From Caballeronia arvi (GTDB taxonomy: Bacteria; Pseudomonadota; Gammaproteobacteria; Burkholderiales; Burkholderiaceae): a stretch of DNA of 64,000 nucleotides. This document shows positions 1 to 7,422 of this stretch, one piece after another. Position numbers and translations under genes: made by a program. A model generated the notes under the pieces. It did no database searches, was not told the DNA's origin, and worked only from the letters and a program-made list of their open reading frames with translations. The DNA lies in assembly GCF_001544695.2 (NCBI RefSeq), contig NZ_FCOM02000034.1:20830-84829 (forward strand). The letters run 5' to 3'. Each line of letters opens with the position of its first letter. Position 1 is the stretch's first letter.

Positions 1-622
1 GATGCTGCTCGGGCGTTTCGCGTAGCAGCCGGTACACGATCAGGCCGAACACGATCGTGACCGCGCCGACGATCAGAAACGCCGTGCGCCACGAGCCCGA
101 GAGTGCGATCAGCGCGCTGATCGCGAGGCCGCCGAGCGCCGATCCGAGCGGCGCGCCGCTATCGATCAGCGTCACGCCGCGCGCGCGTTCGGCGGGCGGC
201 AGCCACGTCGCCGTGAGCTTGGTCGCGGCCGGCATGTAGGGCGCTTCGAACACGCCGAGCCCGATGCGCGACAGCAGCAGCGTCACGCCGTTGACCGCGA
301 AGGCTGCGAGACACTGGAAGCCGCCCCACAGCACCGCCGAGATGCCGATCATGCGTCGCGCGCCGAAGCGGTCGGCGGCCCAGCCGGCGGGAATCTGGAA
401 CGTGCTGTAGGTCCAGAAGAACGCCGACAGGATCAAGCCCTGCATCGTCGCGGCGAGATGGAACTCGTGAACGATCGTCGGCATCGCGATGGACAGCGAC
501 ATCCGGTCGATACAGTTGATCGTGTAGAGCACGAATAGCAGCAGCACCATGCGCCAGCGTGTGGTGGACACGAGCGAGCGGAACGAACTGGGCGATTCCG
601 CTGTGGGAATATCGGTTTGCAT
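1..622 (-). CDS. MFS transporter, ACS (anion:cation symporter)-like, C-terminus cut by window edge
   Basis: This is the N-terminal 207 codons of a major facilitator permease; the 3' end lies beyond base 1. The start at 622 is preceded by an AAGGAGGAGAC ribosome site. After a short hydrophilic leader come a first membrane helix with NCIDRMSLSIA, then the helix 2-3 loop with AADRFGARR (the MFS loop signature), and further helices up to the cytoplasmic loop. This organisation resembles galactonate/glucarate/tartrate-type ACS transporters, but the substrate cannot be read from the sequence. The gene is codirectional with, and 53 bases downstream of, the oxidoreductase gene at 676-2043, so import and first oxidation of a hydroxy- or sugar acid is a reasonable inference. 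Confidence 0.85.
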   Translation of the reverse strand, partial: MQTDIPTAESPSSFRSLVSTTRWRMVLLLFVLYTINCIDRMSLSIAMPTIVHEFHLAATMQGLILSAFFWTYSTFQIPAGWAADRFGARRMIGISAVLWGGFQCLAAFAVNGVTLLLSRIGLGVFEAPYMPAATKLTATWLPPAERARGVTLIDSGAPLGSALGGLAISALIALSGSWRTAFLIVGAVTIVFGLIVYRLLRETPEQH

Positions 623-675
623 GTCTCCTCCTTATTGGAACGCGGCGCTTTGCGCGCCGCTTTCAGCGCGTGCGC

Positions 676-2043
676 TCAGTGCGCCGGATTGCGCTGCCAT
701 GCTGCGTACAGCGCCGAGCCTTCGAGATCGAGCGCGGCGAGCGGGATCAGATCGCCGCGCGCCACGTCGGCGAGCAGACGCTTGTTCGCGGCCAGATAGA
801 ACGGCGCGGCGCGACCGGCCTTCGCGCGATCGACGAGCAGTGGCGTCGCGCCTTCGATCGCGTGGTGATGGCCGCCCATCGCCAGCGTTTCGCCCGCCCT
901 GAAGTCGCGGTCCGCGCGCGCGACCATCTGCGCATGCGGCAGTTGCGCGGCGCTTCCCGTCGGCTGGCCGAGCAGCACGGCGGAGAACAGGCTCATCGGC
1001 GTTTCGAGGCCCATCAGGTGATACGGCAGGTAGATGCACGCATAGCGCCCTTTCTTGCCGACGAGATGCCCCTTCTGCCTGAGCAGTTGCCAGGTCTCGT
1101 CGTCCTTGCAGCGGACCACGACGAACACGCCGCCGCCGAAGCTGAGGTCGTCCGGACGGCGCAGGCAGTTGAACACGTCGACCACGCCCGTGCGATCCAG
1201 AATGCCGCCGTCTTCCCTGGGCACGAAGATGTCCGCGAGTTCGCTGATACGCGCGAGCGGATAGTTGAGCGCGTCGGCGGCCGGCAGAAGGCCGGTCGAA
1301 TTCGCGACGACGTTCAGCTCGCAATAGTCGGGGGTCGCGCTTTGCGGCAGCATCGAAAGTGCCTGACTGCGCGCGGCGAGCGTCGCGGGGATATCGTCGC
1401 CGAGCGTCCAGCAGCCGTCGAGCGAGGCGGTGTGCCGCTCTTCCAGATAGTCGATGGTGCGCGCCGCCGGATCGTAGATGTAGTCGTATTCGCTCGACTT
1501 GCCCGCCGCCACGACCTCGAAGCCGAGCACGCGCGCCCACGTGACGAGGCCGATCAGGTTGCTCGGCTGGTCGCCGTCGGGCGTCGTATAGACGACCTTG
1601 TTCTCGATCGCGAGCCGGTTCAGATAAGGCCCGACGACCGAATCGGTCTCCTTGGTCGCCATGGCGACATGCACGCCGCGCTGCAGCGCGTTCTCCGCGA
1701 TCCGCACGCTCACTTCGGGCTGCCCGGTCGCCTCCACGACGATGTCGAGCTCCACTGCGTCGAGTAGTCGGTAGTCGCCGACCAGTGCGATGCGGCCCGC
1801 GGCGCGCGCCGCTTTGACGTCGTCAGCGTTGTTGCAGACGGTCGCGGCGCCGGCGTCGAAGCCGAGCGAGGCGAGCGTGGAGAGGGTGCCGTCGATGTCG
1901 AGGTCGCAGAGCGCCGCGATCTGGATGCTCGGCACGGCCCGGCACTGTACGAGCAGCGAGCGCCCGAAGCCGCCCTTAGGGCCGACGAGCGCGATGCGGA
2001 TCGAGCGGCTGCCGAGCGTTTTGAAAAGATGTTCGTAGTTCAT
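676..2043 (-). CDS. NAD(P)-binding homoserine-dehydrogenase-like oxidoreductase with C-terminal SAF domain
   Basis: This 455-residue protein opens with a Rossmann segment (IRIALVGPKGGFGRSLLVQ, about residues 15-33). A catalytic-domain-like middle follows, with VVEATGQPEV and ATKETDSVVGP. A C-terminal SAF-type beta region ends in LIPLAALDLEGSALYAAW. Proteins of this layout are often mislabelled FlgA because of the SAF domain; nothing here suggests flagella. The start at 2043 has an AAGGA ribosome site; the open frame extends upstream but family alignment favours MNYEHLF. It lies between the MFS gene and a divergent GntR regulator, so it probably belongs to a catabolic operon under that regulator. 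The substrate is unknown; a sugar-acid or hydroxy-acid dehydrogenase is most likely. Confidence 0.75.
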   Translation of the reverse strand: MNYEHLFKTLGSRSIRIALVGPKGGFGRSLLVQCRAVPSIQIAALCDLDIDGTLSTLASLGFDAGAATVCNNADDVKAARAAGRIALVGDYRLLDAVELDIVVEATGQPEVSVRIAENALQRGVHVAMATKETDSVVGPYLNRLAIENKVVYTTPDGDQPSNLIGLVTWARVLGFEVVAAGKSSEYDYIYDPAARTIDYLEERHTASLDGCWTLGDDIPATLAARSQALSMLPQSATPDYCELNVVANSTGLLPAADALNYPLARISELADIFVPREDGGILDRTGVVDVFNCLRRPDDLSFGGGVFVVVRCKDDETWQLLRQKGHLVGKKGRYACIYLPYHLMGLETPMSLFSAVLLGQPTGSAAQLPHAQMVARADRDFRAGETLAMGGHHHAIEGATPLLVDRAKAGRAAPFYLAANKRLLADVARGDLIPLAALDLEGSALYAAWQRNPAH

Positions 2044-2103
2044 GTGTCTGTCCTTGGTGGAGCAAGATTGCGAATCGGTGCCGAGCCGCAATCCAACGCA
2101 TTC

Positions 2104-2113
2104 TGGTATACCG
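2104..2113. promoter_or_regulatory. Candidate GntR/FCD operator 1 (TGGTATACCG)
   Basis: The perfect palindrome GGTATACC lies 61 bases upstream of the oxidoreductase start. FCD-type GntR regulators commonly bind TGGTnnnACCA-like sites. It shares the core TGGYATACCR with the sites at 2302-2315 and 2413-2422. Confidence 0.5.
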
Positions 2114-2301
2114 ATTTGATCTGGTCTGGACGGGAAACAAAAAGAGCCATCGAGTGGTGCTAGGGCGCGCTGAGATTCACCTGAATTCCTTGCTGCATAT
2201 GACTCTTCTGGCCATTTTCGGTCGGTTTCATCAATATCTCGATTCGATGCTCCTCTTTCGTGGCGACCGGGATTTCCCAACTGAATTTTGCAATCGATAA
2301 A

Positions 2302-2315
2302 TCTGGCATACCAGA
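2302..2315. promoter_or_regulatory. Candidate GntR/FCD operator 2 (TCTGG-CATA-CCAGA)
   Basis: A five-base inverted repeat, TCTGG/CCAGA, surrounds CATA. It is the most symmetric of the three intergenic sites and lies midway between the two divergent starts. Confidence 0.5.
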
Positions 2316-2412
2316 ATGTAGTTGCACGTCATCATCCGGTCAAGTACGGGATAACACCCGCCACCGGCAAAGGGCTTGCGCGCCTGTCGCCATCACGTGC
2401 GAACTGGTAAAG

Positions 2413-2422
2413 TGGCATACCG
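2413..2422. promoter_or_regulatory. Candidate GntR/FCD operator 3 (TGGCATACCG)
   Basis: The third copy of the TGGYATACCR core lies 42 bases before the GntR start codon. The position fits autorepression of the regulator gene. Confidence 0.45.
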
Positions 2423-2463
2423 GATCCGCGCCCACCGCTTTCCGGCATCGAAGGATCGGGGAA

Positions 2464-3177
2464 ATGACTGATTTCGAAGACGAATCGGACGCATTCGAGA
2501 ATGGCGAAGCGCCTGACGAACTGCTGTCGATGCAGATCGCGCAGCGCCTGCGCACGCTCATCGCAACGGATGAGCTCAAGCCTGGAGAGCGGCTTCGCGA
2601 ACGCACGCTCGCGGAGCGGCTCGACGTGTCGCGCACACCGCTACGGGAAGCGCTCAAAGAGCTGGCCAGCGACGGTCTGATCGTCGTGCTGCCCAAACGC
2701 GGCGCCGTGGTGGCGAAGCTCGGCGCGGCGGAGATTGCGGAAAAGCTGGACGTGCTCGGGGTGATCGAGGCGTTCGGCGGCGAAACGGCGTGCCGGGTGG
2801 CGACCGACGCGGAGATCGCCGAGATCCGCGCGCTTCATTACGAAATGCACGCAGCGTATGAGCGGCGCGACCGGATGAACTACTTCCGGCTCAACCAGGC
2901 GATCCATACGAGCATCATCGTTGCCGCGAAAAATGCCACGCTCAGAGAGGTTCATGAACGGCTGAACCGGCAGCTTTATCGCTATCGATTTCAGGGGAGC
3001 GTGACGTCGGAGACCTGGCATACCGCGATCGACGAGCACGAGGTCATCGTTCGGCTGTTGTCGGCCCGCGAGGGCGCGAAGCTCGGCGAATTTCTACGAC
3101 GCCATGTGCATAGCACATGGGAGCAACTGGCGCCGCACGACGGGGAAGCGCTTCCCGCTGCACAAGACGCTCAGTGA
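2464..3177 (+). CDS. GntR family transcriptional regulator, FadR/FCD subfamily
   Basis: This 237-residue protein has an N-terminal winged helix (about residues 25-90: IAQRLRTLIATDELKPGERLRERTLAERLDVSRTPLREAL, then the wing VVLPKRGAVV). A C-terminal all-helical FCD ligand domain follows (about 100-225). FCD features include the N...H motif near FRLNQAIHTSI and the final H...TWEQL helix, which fit metal-assisted carboxylate binding. The ATG at 2464 has a modest GGATCGGGG ribosome site; an upstream in-frame extension lacks family similarity. It is divergent from the oxidoreductase/MFS genes and is the probable regulator of that unit through the TGGYATACCR sites. Confidence 0.9.
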   Translation: MTDFEDESDAFENGEAPDELLSMQIAQRLRTLIATDELKPGERLRERTLAERLDVSRTPLREALKELASDGLIVVLPKRGAVVAKLGAAEIAEKLDVLGVIEAFGGETACRVATDAEIAEIRALHYEMHAAYERRDRMNYFRLNQAIHTSIIVAAKNATLREVHERLNRQLYRYRFQGSVTSETWHTAIDEHEVIVRLLSAREGAKLGEFLRRHVHSTWEQLAPHDGEALPAAQDAQ

Positions 3178-3243
3178 CGGTGCCGGCGGGCCGGTCGGCC
3201 CAGGCATCCGTTTCTCTGCGAAAGGATCACCACGCGTAAGGGT

Positions 3244-3278
3244 GTGCGCCGCGTCTGAAAGCATTCAACACGGCGCAC
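3244..3278. terminator. Weak hairpin between convergent GntR and anti-sigma genes
   Basis: GTGCGCCG (3244-3251) and CGGCGCAC (3271-3278) form an 8-bp stem with a loop of about 19 bases in the short gap between converging genes. There is no clear U-tract on either strand, so the terminator call is tentative. Confidence 0.25.
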
Positions 3279-3286
3279 CCATCCGC

Positions 3287-4123
3287 CTAACTATCGCGCG
3301 CCACCTCCGCATTGCCGCGGCTATAGAGCGGCGCAGTCTTCCCACCGGCAATGCTGTTCCCGATAGCCTGCAAGTCGAGCGATGGGGTTTTCGCGAGCAG
3401 CACATAGGCGAGCCGATTCGTGCGCCACGTGACCGTATTCATCTCGCCGACCCGACTCGATCGCACCGGCGCATCGCCCTCGTTTTCCTCGATCACGCAC
3501 AGCGCCACCGGATCACCACGCTCCGGCAGATACACCATCTGGACGAGCGGGCGGTCGTGATAATTCAGGCGCTGCACGCGCTTGAACTTCAGGCCCGCCT
3601 GGCGCAGATCGGGCACATCGACTGGCATGCCATCGCGCTGATGGATATCGGCCATCACCTGTTCGGTGGTGGCCTTGTCTTCCCGGAGATTGGCGACCGT
3701 GTCGCGTCCGTAGAGCACCTGATAGTCGGCCACGCTCTGCACCCACGGATCGACACCCGGCTTCAATGGATTCACGCCGCTGAAATAACCCGTGAGCACG
3801 CCCGAGCAGATCGCGCCCGCGACGAAGGCCGCGGCCGCCCATTGCATCGAAAAGCGCCGGCTGCTGCCGCGCGGCGCGCTACGCTCCTGCGGCGCGCTGA
3901 CGCTGACGAGCTCTTCGATACGGCGCGTCAGGCTCTCCGGCACGGGCGGCACCGTCTGCCGGTCATACGCGGCACGATACGGCAGCACCGACGCCTGCAA
4001 TGCCGCGGCCCGCGCCGCCAGTTCGTCCGAGTGCGCGATCGCTGCTTCGACTTCTCCGCGCTGCTCCGGCGACAGCTCGCCGTCCACATAGGCCATCAGC
4101 AGCGAATCATCGACATTCATCAT
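3287..4123 (-). CDS. Membrane-anchored anti-sigma factor
   Basis: This 278-residue protein has the layout of an ECF anti-sigma factor. An N-terminal helical anti-sigma domain (about residues 1-45: DSLLMAYVDGELSPEQRGEVEAAI) resembles zinc-type domains but has no cysteines there. A proline-rich linker, one membrane helix (about 95-114) and a roughly 160-residue extracytoplasmic domain follow. The start at 4123 overlaps the sigma gene stop (ATGA) with a GGAG site seven bases upstream, so the two are translationally coupled. It presumably holds the sigma factor inactive until an envelope signal arrives. The signal is not readable from the sequence. Confidence 0.85.
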   Translation of the reverse strand: MMNVDDSLLMAYVDGELSPEQRGEVEAAIAHSDELAARAAALQASVLPYRAAYDRQTVPPVPESLTRRIEELVSVSAPQERSAPRGSSRRFSMQWAAAAFVAGAICSGVLTGYFSGVNPLKPGVDPWVQSVADYQVLYGRDTVANLREDKATTEQVMADIHQRDGMPVDVPDLRQAGLKFKRVQRLNYHDRPLVQMVYLPERGDPVALCVIEENEGDAPVRSSRVGEMNTVTWRTNRLAYVLLAKTPSLDLQAIGNSIAGGKTAPLYSRGNAEVARDS

Positions 4124-4653
4124 AAGGATTCTCCTTTTCTAGCCGACGCTGGCGCCTGCACGCTGAATTTCTGTCCGATCGTCAGCCGCGCGCGCGACAG
4201 CCGGCTCATGATCGTGCCGATGGGCACGTCGAGCACTTCGGCCGCCTCGCGATAGCTCAGGCCTTCGATCGCCACCAGCACCATCACGACGCGCTGCGCT
4301 TCGGGCAACGCCTCGACGGCGTCGATCACCTGGCGATGCAGCAAATCCAGCTCCGGATTGCGCGCCGAAGGATCGGCGAACTGTTCGATTTCCTCGTCCT
4401 GCCAGTCCATGCTCCCGCGGTTGCGAATCGATCGGGCGCGCAATTCGTTCATCCACGTCGAATGCACGATCGAAAAAAGCCAGCTGAGCGCCGACGTGCC
4501 CGGCTGAAGCTGGCTGCGCCGTTCCAGCGCCCGCACACAGGCCCGCTGCACCAGATCCTCGGCGTCGTGCGGGTTCTGCGTCAGCCTCAGCGCGAAGCGC
4601 CAGAGCCGCGGCAACAACGTCGGCAGGACGGTCGGCAGGTCGTCGTCGTTCAT
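4120..4653 (-). CDS. ECF (sigma-70 group 4) RNA polymerase sigma factor
   Basis: This 177-residue protein contains region 2 (about residues 10-75, with DAEDLVQRACVRAL and SWLFSIVHSTWMNELR). It also contains region 4 (about 105-160, with LPEAQRVVMVLVAIEGLSYREAAEVLDVPIGTIMSRLSRAR). The start at 4653 is chosen because AGGAG lies eight bases upstream and region 2 begins at the usual distance; in-frame starts at 4683 and 4695 would lie inside or at the candidate promoter at 4687-4715. It is coupled to the anti-sigma gene. Similar promoter motifs occur in front of three other units nearby, so it likely controls genes around the T6SS. Confidence 0.93.
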   Translation of the reverse strand: MNDDDLPTVLPTLLPRLWRFALRLTQNPHDAEDLVQRACVRALERRSQLQPGTSALSWLFSIVHSTWMNELRARSIRNRGSMDWQDEEIEQFADPSARNPELDLLHRQVIDAVEALPEAQRVVMVLVAIEGLSYREAAEVLDVPIGTIMSRLSRARLTIGQKFSVQAPASARKGESL

Positions 4654-4686
4654 CGGGGCAGCTCCTGAAATGGGCGCGCTCATGAT

Positions 4687-4715
4687 TGACAACACTCCAG
4701 AGGGGAATCTATTCC
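4687..4715 (-). promoter_or_regulatory. Candidate ECF autoregulatory promoter of the sigma gene
   Basis: On the minus strand GGAATAG (4715-4709) is followed after 14 bases by TGTTGTCA (4694-4687). This is a looser version of the GGAAYAR-N15-TGTTTTSS motif seen at three other sites. It would start transcription a few bases before 4680 and is consistent with the chosen start codon at 4653. Confidence 0.4.
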
Positions 4716-4738
4716 ACGAATTTTTCGAGTTTTTTTGC

Positions 4739-4768
4739 GGAATAAGCCGGCGAGGGCGGCTGTTTTCG
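4739..4768 (+). promoter_or_regulatory. Candidate ECF-type promoter for the 78-residue gene (and possibly hcp)
   Basis: GGAATAA (4739-4745), a 15-base spacer and TGTTTTCG (4761-4768) match the sites at 29710-29739 and 31666-31695 in both boxes and exact spacing. GGAA-type -35 boxes are characteristic of ECF sigma factors. A T-rich tract lies just upstream. The site is divergent from the sigma gene and 53 bases before the next start codon. Confidence 0.6.
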
Positions 4769-4821
4769 GGTCACGGATCGCGCATCGAAGCGCACTCGAA
4801 CCACTGAATAGGAGACAGATC

Positions 4822-5058
4822 ATGGAGTCCCTCCTCGACCGGGCCCGGCAGGCAGGCATGGCGGTCATGCTGGACGCGTGCATCGGACGCGAACGTTTTC
4901 ATAGCATAGTCGGTTCGGCCGCCACACTCGAACGATTTGCGCAGCTTTGCGAAACGCCGACGGTGAATCGCGACACGCTCGTGAACTGGGCCGGGCTCTG
5001 CGAACGCAAAGACATGGCCGCCGTCGAAGCGGCGATCCGGCAGGCGCTCGGCGAATGA
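4822..5058 (+). CDS. Small conserved-looking protein of unknown function, 78 residues
   Basis: The protein is not recognised. It is a compact, soluble, mainly helical sequence (MESLLDRARQAGMAVMLDA, then RERFHSIVGSAATLERFAQLCE, then a helical C-terminus RKDMAAVEAAIRQALGE). It has two cysteines and no signal peptide or membrane helix. The ATG at 4822 has an AGGAGACAGATC ribosome site. It sits between the ECF sigma gene and hcp, downstream of an ECF-like promoter, so it is probably a member of the sigma regulon. A regulatory or adaptor role is possible but unsupported. Confidence 0.7.
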   Translation: MESLLDRARQAGMAVMLDACIGRERFHSIVGSAATLERFAQLCETPTVNRDTLVNWAGLCERKDMAAVEAAIRQALGE

Positions 5059-5222
5059 ACTCAGGCTGATGCGTGCCGGCAAAAAACGCATCGAAGCATC
5101 GTAAATAATTCGTAATCCAAAGTAACGCGGGTAATCAGCAGAAAGCTCGCAAACCACGCTTCGCGTTTCAACGCGACGCGCATCGACCTGTGCCGCAAGG
5201 CGCGCATTTTTCGGAGACTGAC

Positions 5223-5783
5223 ATGGCCGTAGATATGTTTCTCAAGCTGGGCGATATCAAGGGTGAATCTCAGGCGGTAGGTCACACCGACGAGATCGAG
5301 ATACTGAGCTGGTCGTGGGGATGCTCGCAGACGGGCACGACGCACAGCGGCACGGGCGGCGGCACCGGGACCGCATCGGTGCAGGATCTGTCCATCAGCA
5401 AGTACGTCGACAAGAGTTCGCCCACGATCGTGCAGTCGTGCTGTCAGGGCGTGCACATGCCCGAGGCCGTGCTCACGCTGCGCAAGGCGGGCGGCAACGA
5501 CCCGGTCGAGTATCTGAAGATCACGCTCAAGGAAGTGCTCATCAGCCGACACTCGGTCGGCTCCGGCGGCGGAGATCAGATCGCCGAGAACGTCACGCTG
5601 AACTTCGCGCAATTCTGCGTCGAGTATCAGCCGCAGGACAACAACGGCGCGAAGAAAGGCGGCGTCGTGACCGGCAAATGGAACATCCCGAAGAACACGG
5701 CGAATTGCGACTCCGGCCCGGGCGCGAGCCCCAGTTCGAGTTCGAGCTCCAGTTCGCGCTCGTCGTCTTCGCCGAGGCCCTAG
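5223..5783 (+). CDS. hcp: T6SS tube protein Hcp (TssD) with serine-rich C-terminal tail
   Basis: This 186-residue protein forms the hexameric rings of the T6SS inner tube. The Hcp fold is seen from MAVDMFLKLGDIKGESQ through SWSWGCSQ, the VHMPEAVLTLRKAGG strand and the C-terminal FAQFCVEYQPQ segment (about residues 1-160). Family members usually end near 160-172 residues; here about 20 residues of almost pure serine with arginine and proline follow. The start at 5223 has a GGAGACTGAC ribosome site. It is the first gene of the T6SS operon; 164 bases separate it from the 78-residue gene, leaving room for its own promoter although none was obvious. Confidence 0.95.
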   Translation: MAVDMFLKLGDIKGESQAVGHTDEIEILSWSWGCSQTGTTHSGTGGGTGTASVQDLSISKYVDKSSPTIVQSCCQGVHMPEAVLTLRKAGGNDPVEYLKITLKEVLISRHSVGSGGGDQIAENVTLNFAQFCVEYQPQDNNGAKKGGVVTGKWNIPKNTANCDSGPGASPSSSSSSSSRSSSSPRP

Positions 5784-5822
5784 TAGGCCACCTTCCGTTC
5801 AATGCTCGTCGCGGATACCGCC

Positions 5823-6857
5823 ATGAATTTCGCTGATATCGCAGCCTGGCTTACCGCCCTCGCACCGGATGCGCCGTGCGGCGAGGACGAAGAGTACAGC
5901 CCCGAGTTCCGGGCGCTGGAAGAGGCGATCGCCGGCAAGCCCGACGCCCAGTATGGCGGCACCGTGATTGCCGCGACGCCGCCCGACTGGACGCTCGCCC
6001 GCTCGCTGTCGATCACCCTGCTCGACCGGACGCGCGATCTGCGGGTGGCGGTGCATTACACGCGCTCGGGCATGGTGCGGGAGGGCTTCGCCGGCCTCGC
6101 GTGCGGCCTCGCGCTGATCGAAGGGCTGCTCGATCAGCACTGGAGCGGCGTGCATCCGCAACTCGACGCCAGCGACGGCGACGATCCGACCGCGCGGGTC
6201 AACGCGCTGTCGGCGCTCGTCGATGGTGCGGGGATCGTGGGCGAGCTGCGCGACGTGCCTTTTGTTGCGCCACGTGGCCAGCGCGGTTTCGCGCTGCGCG
6301 ATCTCGAAGTGCTGGCAGGTGAAGCACCGCTGTACGAAGGCGACGAGATGCCGACGCTCGCGGCCATCGATGCGGCGTTCGCGCAAGCCGGCATCGACGA
6401 AGGGCGGGCGATGTGCGAGGCGCTTTCGGCGGCGCGGGCTTCGCTCGCGAACATCGAGCGTGCGTTGACAGGGCGCGTGGGGCCGTCGCGCGCGCTCGAC
6501 TTCGGGCCGCTCGCACGGCCGCTTCAACGCATCGCGGAGTTCGTTGCGGCGCACACGGGGGGAAGGGGCAGCGCGATGGAGACCAGCAGCAGTGAAGAGG
6601 GCGCGGGTTCCGGTACGGCGGCGCATGCCGCTGCCGCGACGGGACCCGCCACGCCCCGGCGCATCGCGAGCGCGCGCGACGTGAGCGACGCGCTCGACGC
6701 GATCTGCGCGTACTACGCCGAATGCGAGCCGTCGAGCCCGTTGCCGGTGCTGCTGCAACGCGCGCGCAGGCTGGTCGGCAAGAGTTTCATCGAAATCATC
6801 GAGGACGTCGCGCCGGACGGCGCGCATCAATTCAGGCATCTGGGCGGAGTCGTCTGA
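5823..6857 (+). CDS. tssA: T6SS protein TssA (ImpA N-terminal domain)
   Basis: This 344-residue protein carries the ImpA_N domain (about residues 1-125, with LAPDAPCGEDEEYSPEF, then LARSLSITLLDRTRDLRVAVHYTR and GLLDQHWSGVHPQLD). A variable middle and a short helical C-terminal segment with SPLPVLLQRARRLVGKSFIEII follow. TssA coordinates baseplate and sheath assembly. The start MNFADI at 5823 fits the family; an in-frame ATG at 5802 would add seven residues and neither has a strong ribosome site. It lies between hcp and tssB. Confidence 0.9.
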   Translation: MNFADIAAWLTALAPDAPCGEDEEYSPEFRALEEAIAGKPDAQYGGTVIAATPPDWTLARSLSITLLDRTRDLRVAVHYTRSGMVREGFAGLACGLALIEGLLDQHWSGVHPQLDASDGDDPTARVNALSALVDGAGIVGELRDVPFVAPRGQRGFALRDLEVLAGEAPLYEGDEMPTLAAIDAAFAQAGIDEGRAMCEALSAARASLANIERALTGRVGPSRALDFGPLARPLQRIAEFVAAHTGGRGSAMETSSSEEGAGSGTAAHAAAATGPATPRRIASARDVSDALDAICAYYAECEPSSPLPVLLQRARRLVGKSFIEIIEDVAPDGAHQFRHLGGVV

Positions 6858-6890
6858 CCCGGCTCATTCAAAAGCAAAGGAGTGCACATC

Positions 6891-7418
6891 ATGGCCAAGG
6901 AAAGCAGTCAGAAATTCATCGCGCGCAATCGTGCGCCGCGCGTGCAGATCGAATACGACGTCGAAGTCTACGGCTCGGAGAAGAAGGTCAACCTGCCCTT
7001 CGTGATGGGCGTGCTCGCGGACTTGTCGGGGCAGCCCGCCGAGCCGCTCGCGCCCGCCGCCGAACGCAAGTTTCTCGAGGTCGACGTGGACAACTTCGAC
7101 GAACGTCTCAAGTCGATGAAGCCGCGCGTCGCCGTGCAGGTGCCGAACACGCTGACGGGCGACGGCAACGTCGCGGTCGATCTGACCTTCGAGAGCATGG
7201 ACGACTTCACGCCCGCCGCGATCGCCCGCAAGGTCGAGCCGCTGCGGCAACTGCTGGAAGCGCGTACGCAACTGGCGAACCTCCTGACCTACATGGACGG
7301 CAAGACCGGTGCCGAAACACTGATCGCCCGCCTGCTGGAAGAACCCGCGCTGATGAAGGCGCTCGCCGCGCAGCCTCGCCCGAATGGCGACGAAACCAAA
7401 CCCACCACCGGAGCATGA
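6891..7418 (+). CDS. tssB: T6SS contractile sheath small subunit TssB (VipA)
   Basis: This 175-residue protein forms the T6SS sheath together with TssC. It shows the family order: KFIARNRAPRVQIEYDVE, then LPFVMGVLADLSG, then the FLEVDVDNFDERLKSMKPRV segment, the DLTFESMDDFTPAAIARKV stretch and a C-terminal LLTYMDGKTGAETLI helix. The start at 6891 has AAAGGAG nine bases upstream. TssC follows after four bases, consistent with stoichiometric co-expression. Confidence 0.97.
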   Translation: MAKESSQKFIARNRAPRVQIEYDVEVYGSEKKVNLPFVMGVLADLSGQPAEPLAPAAERKFLEVDVDNFDERLKSMKPRVAVQVPNTLTGDGNVAVDLTFESMDDFTPAAIARKVEPLRQLLEARTQLANLLTYMDGKTGAETLIARLLEEPALMKALAAQPRPNGDETKPTTGA

Positions 7419-7422
7419 CACG

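Larger units (their letters stand above)
2044..2463. other. 420-base divergent intergenic region with operator-like sites
   Basis: The stretch separates the divergent oxidoreductase and GntR genes. It is visibly less GC-rich than its surroundings and contains no convincing gene. It holds three matches to TGGYATACCR, annotated separately, and must contain both divergent promoters. Confidence 0.6.

Noticed and set aside
3016..3025. Fourth TGGCATACCG inside the GntR coding sequence
   Set aside because: It encodes Trp-His-Thr in the conserved FCD region, so the match may be chance; it is mentioned only as context for the intergenic sites.
5059..5222. A copy of the ECF motif before hcp
   Set aside because: No GGAA-type box with the right spacing was found; hcp may depend on read-through from 4739 or on another promoter.
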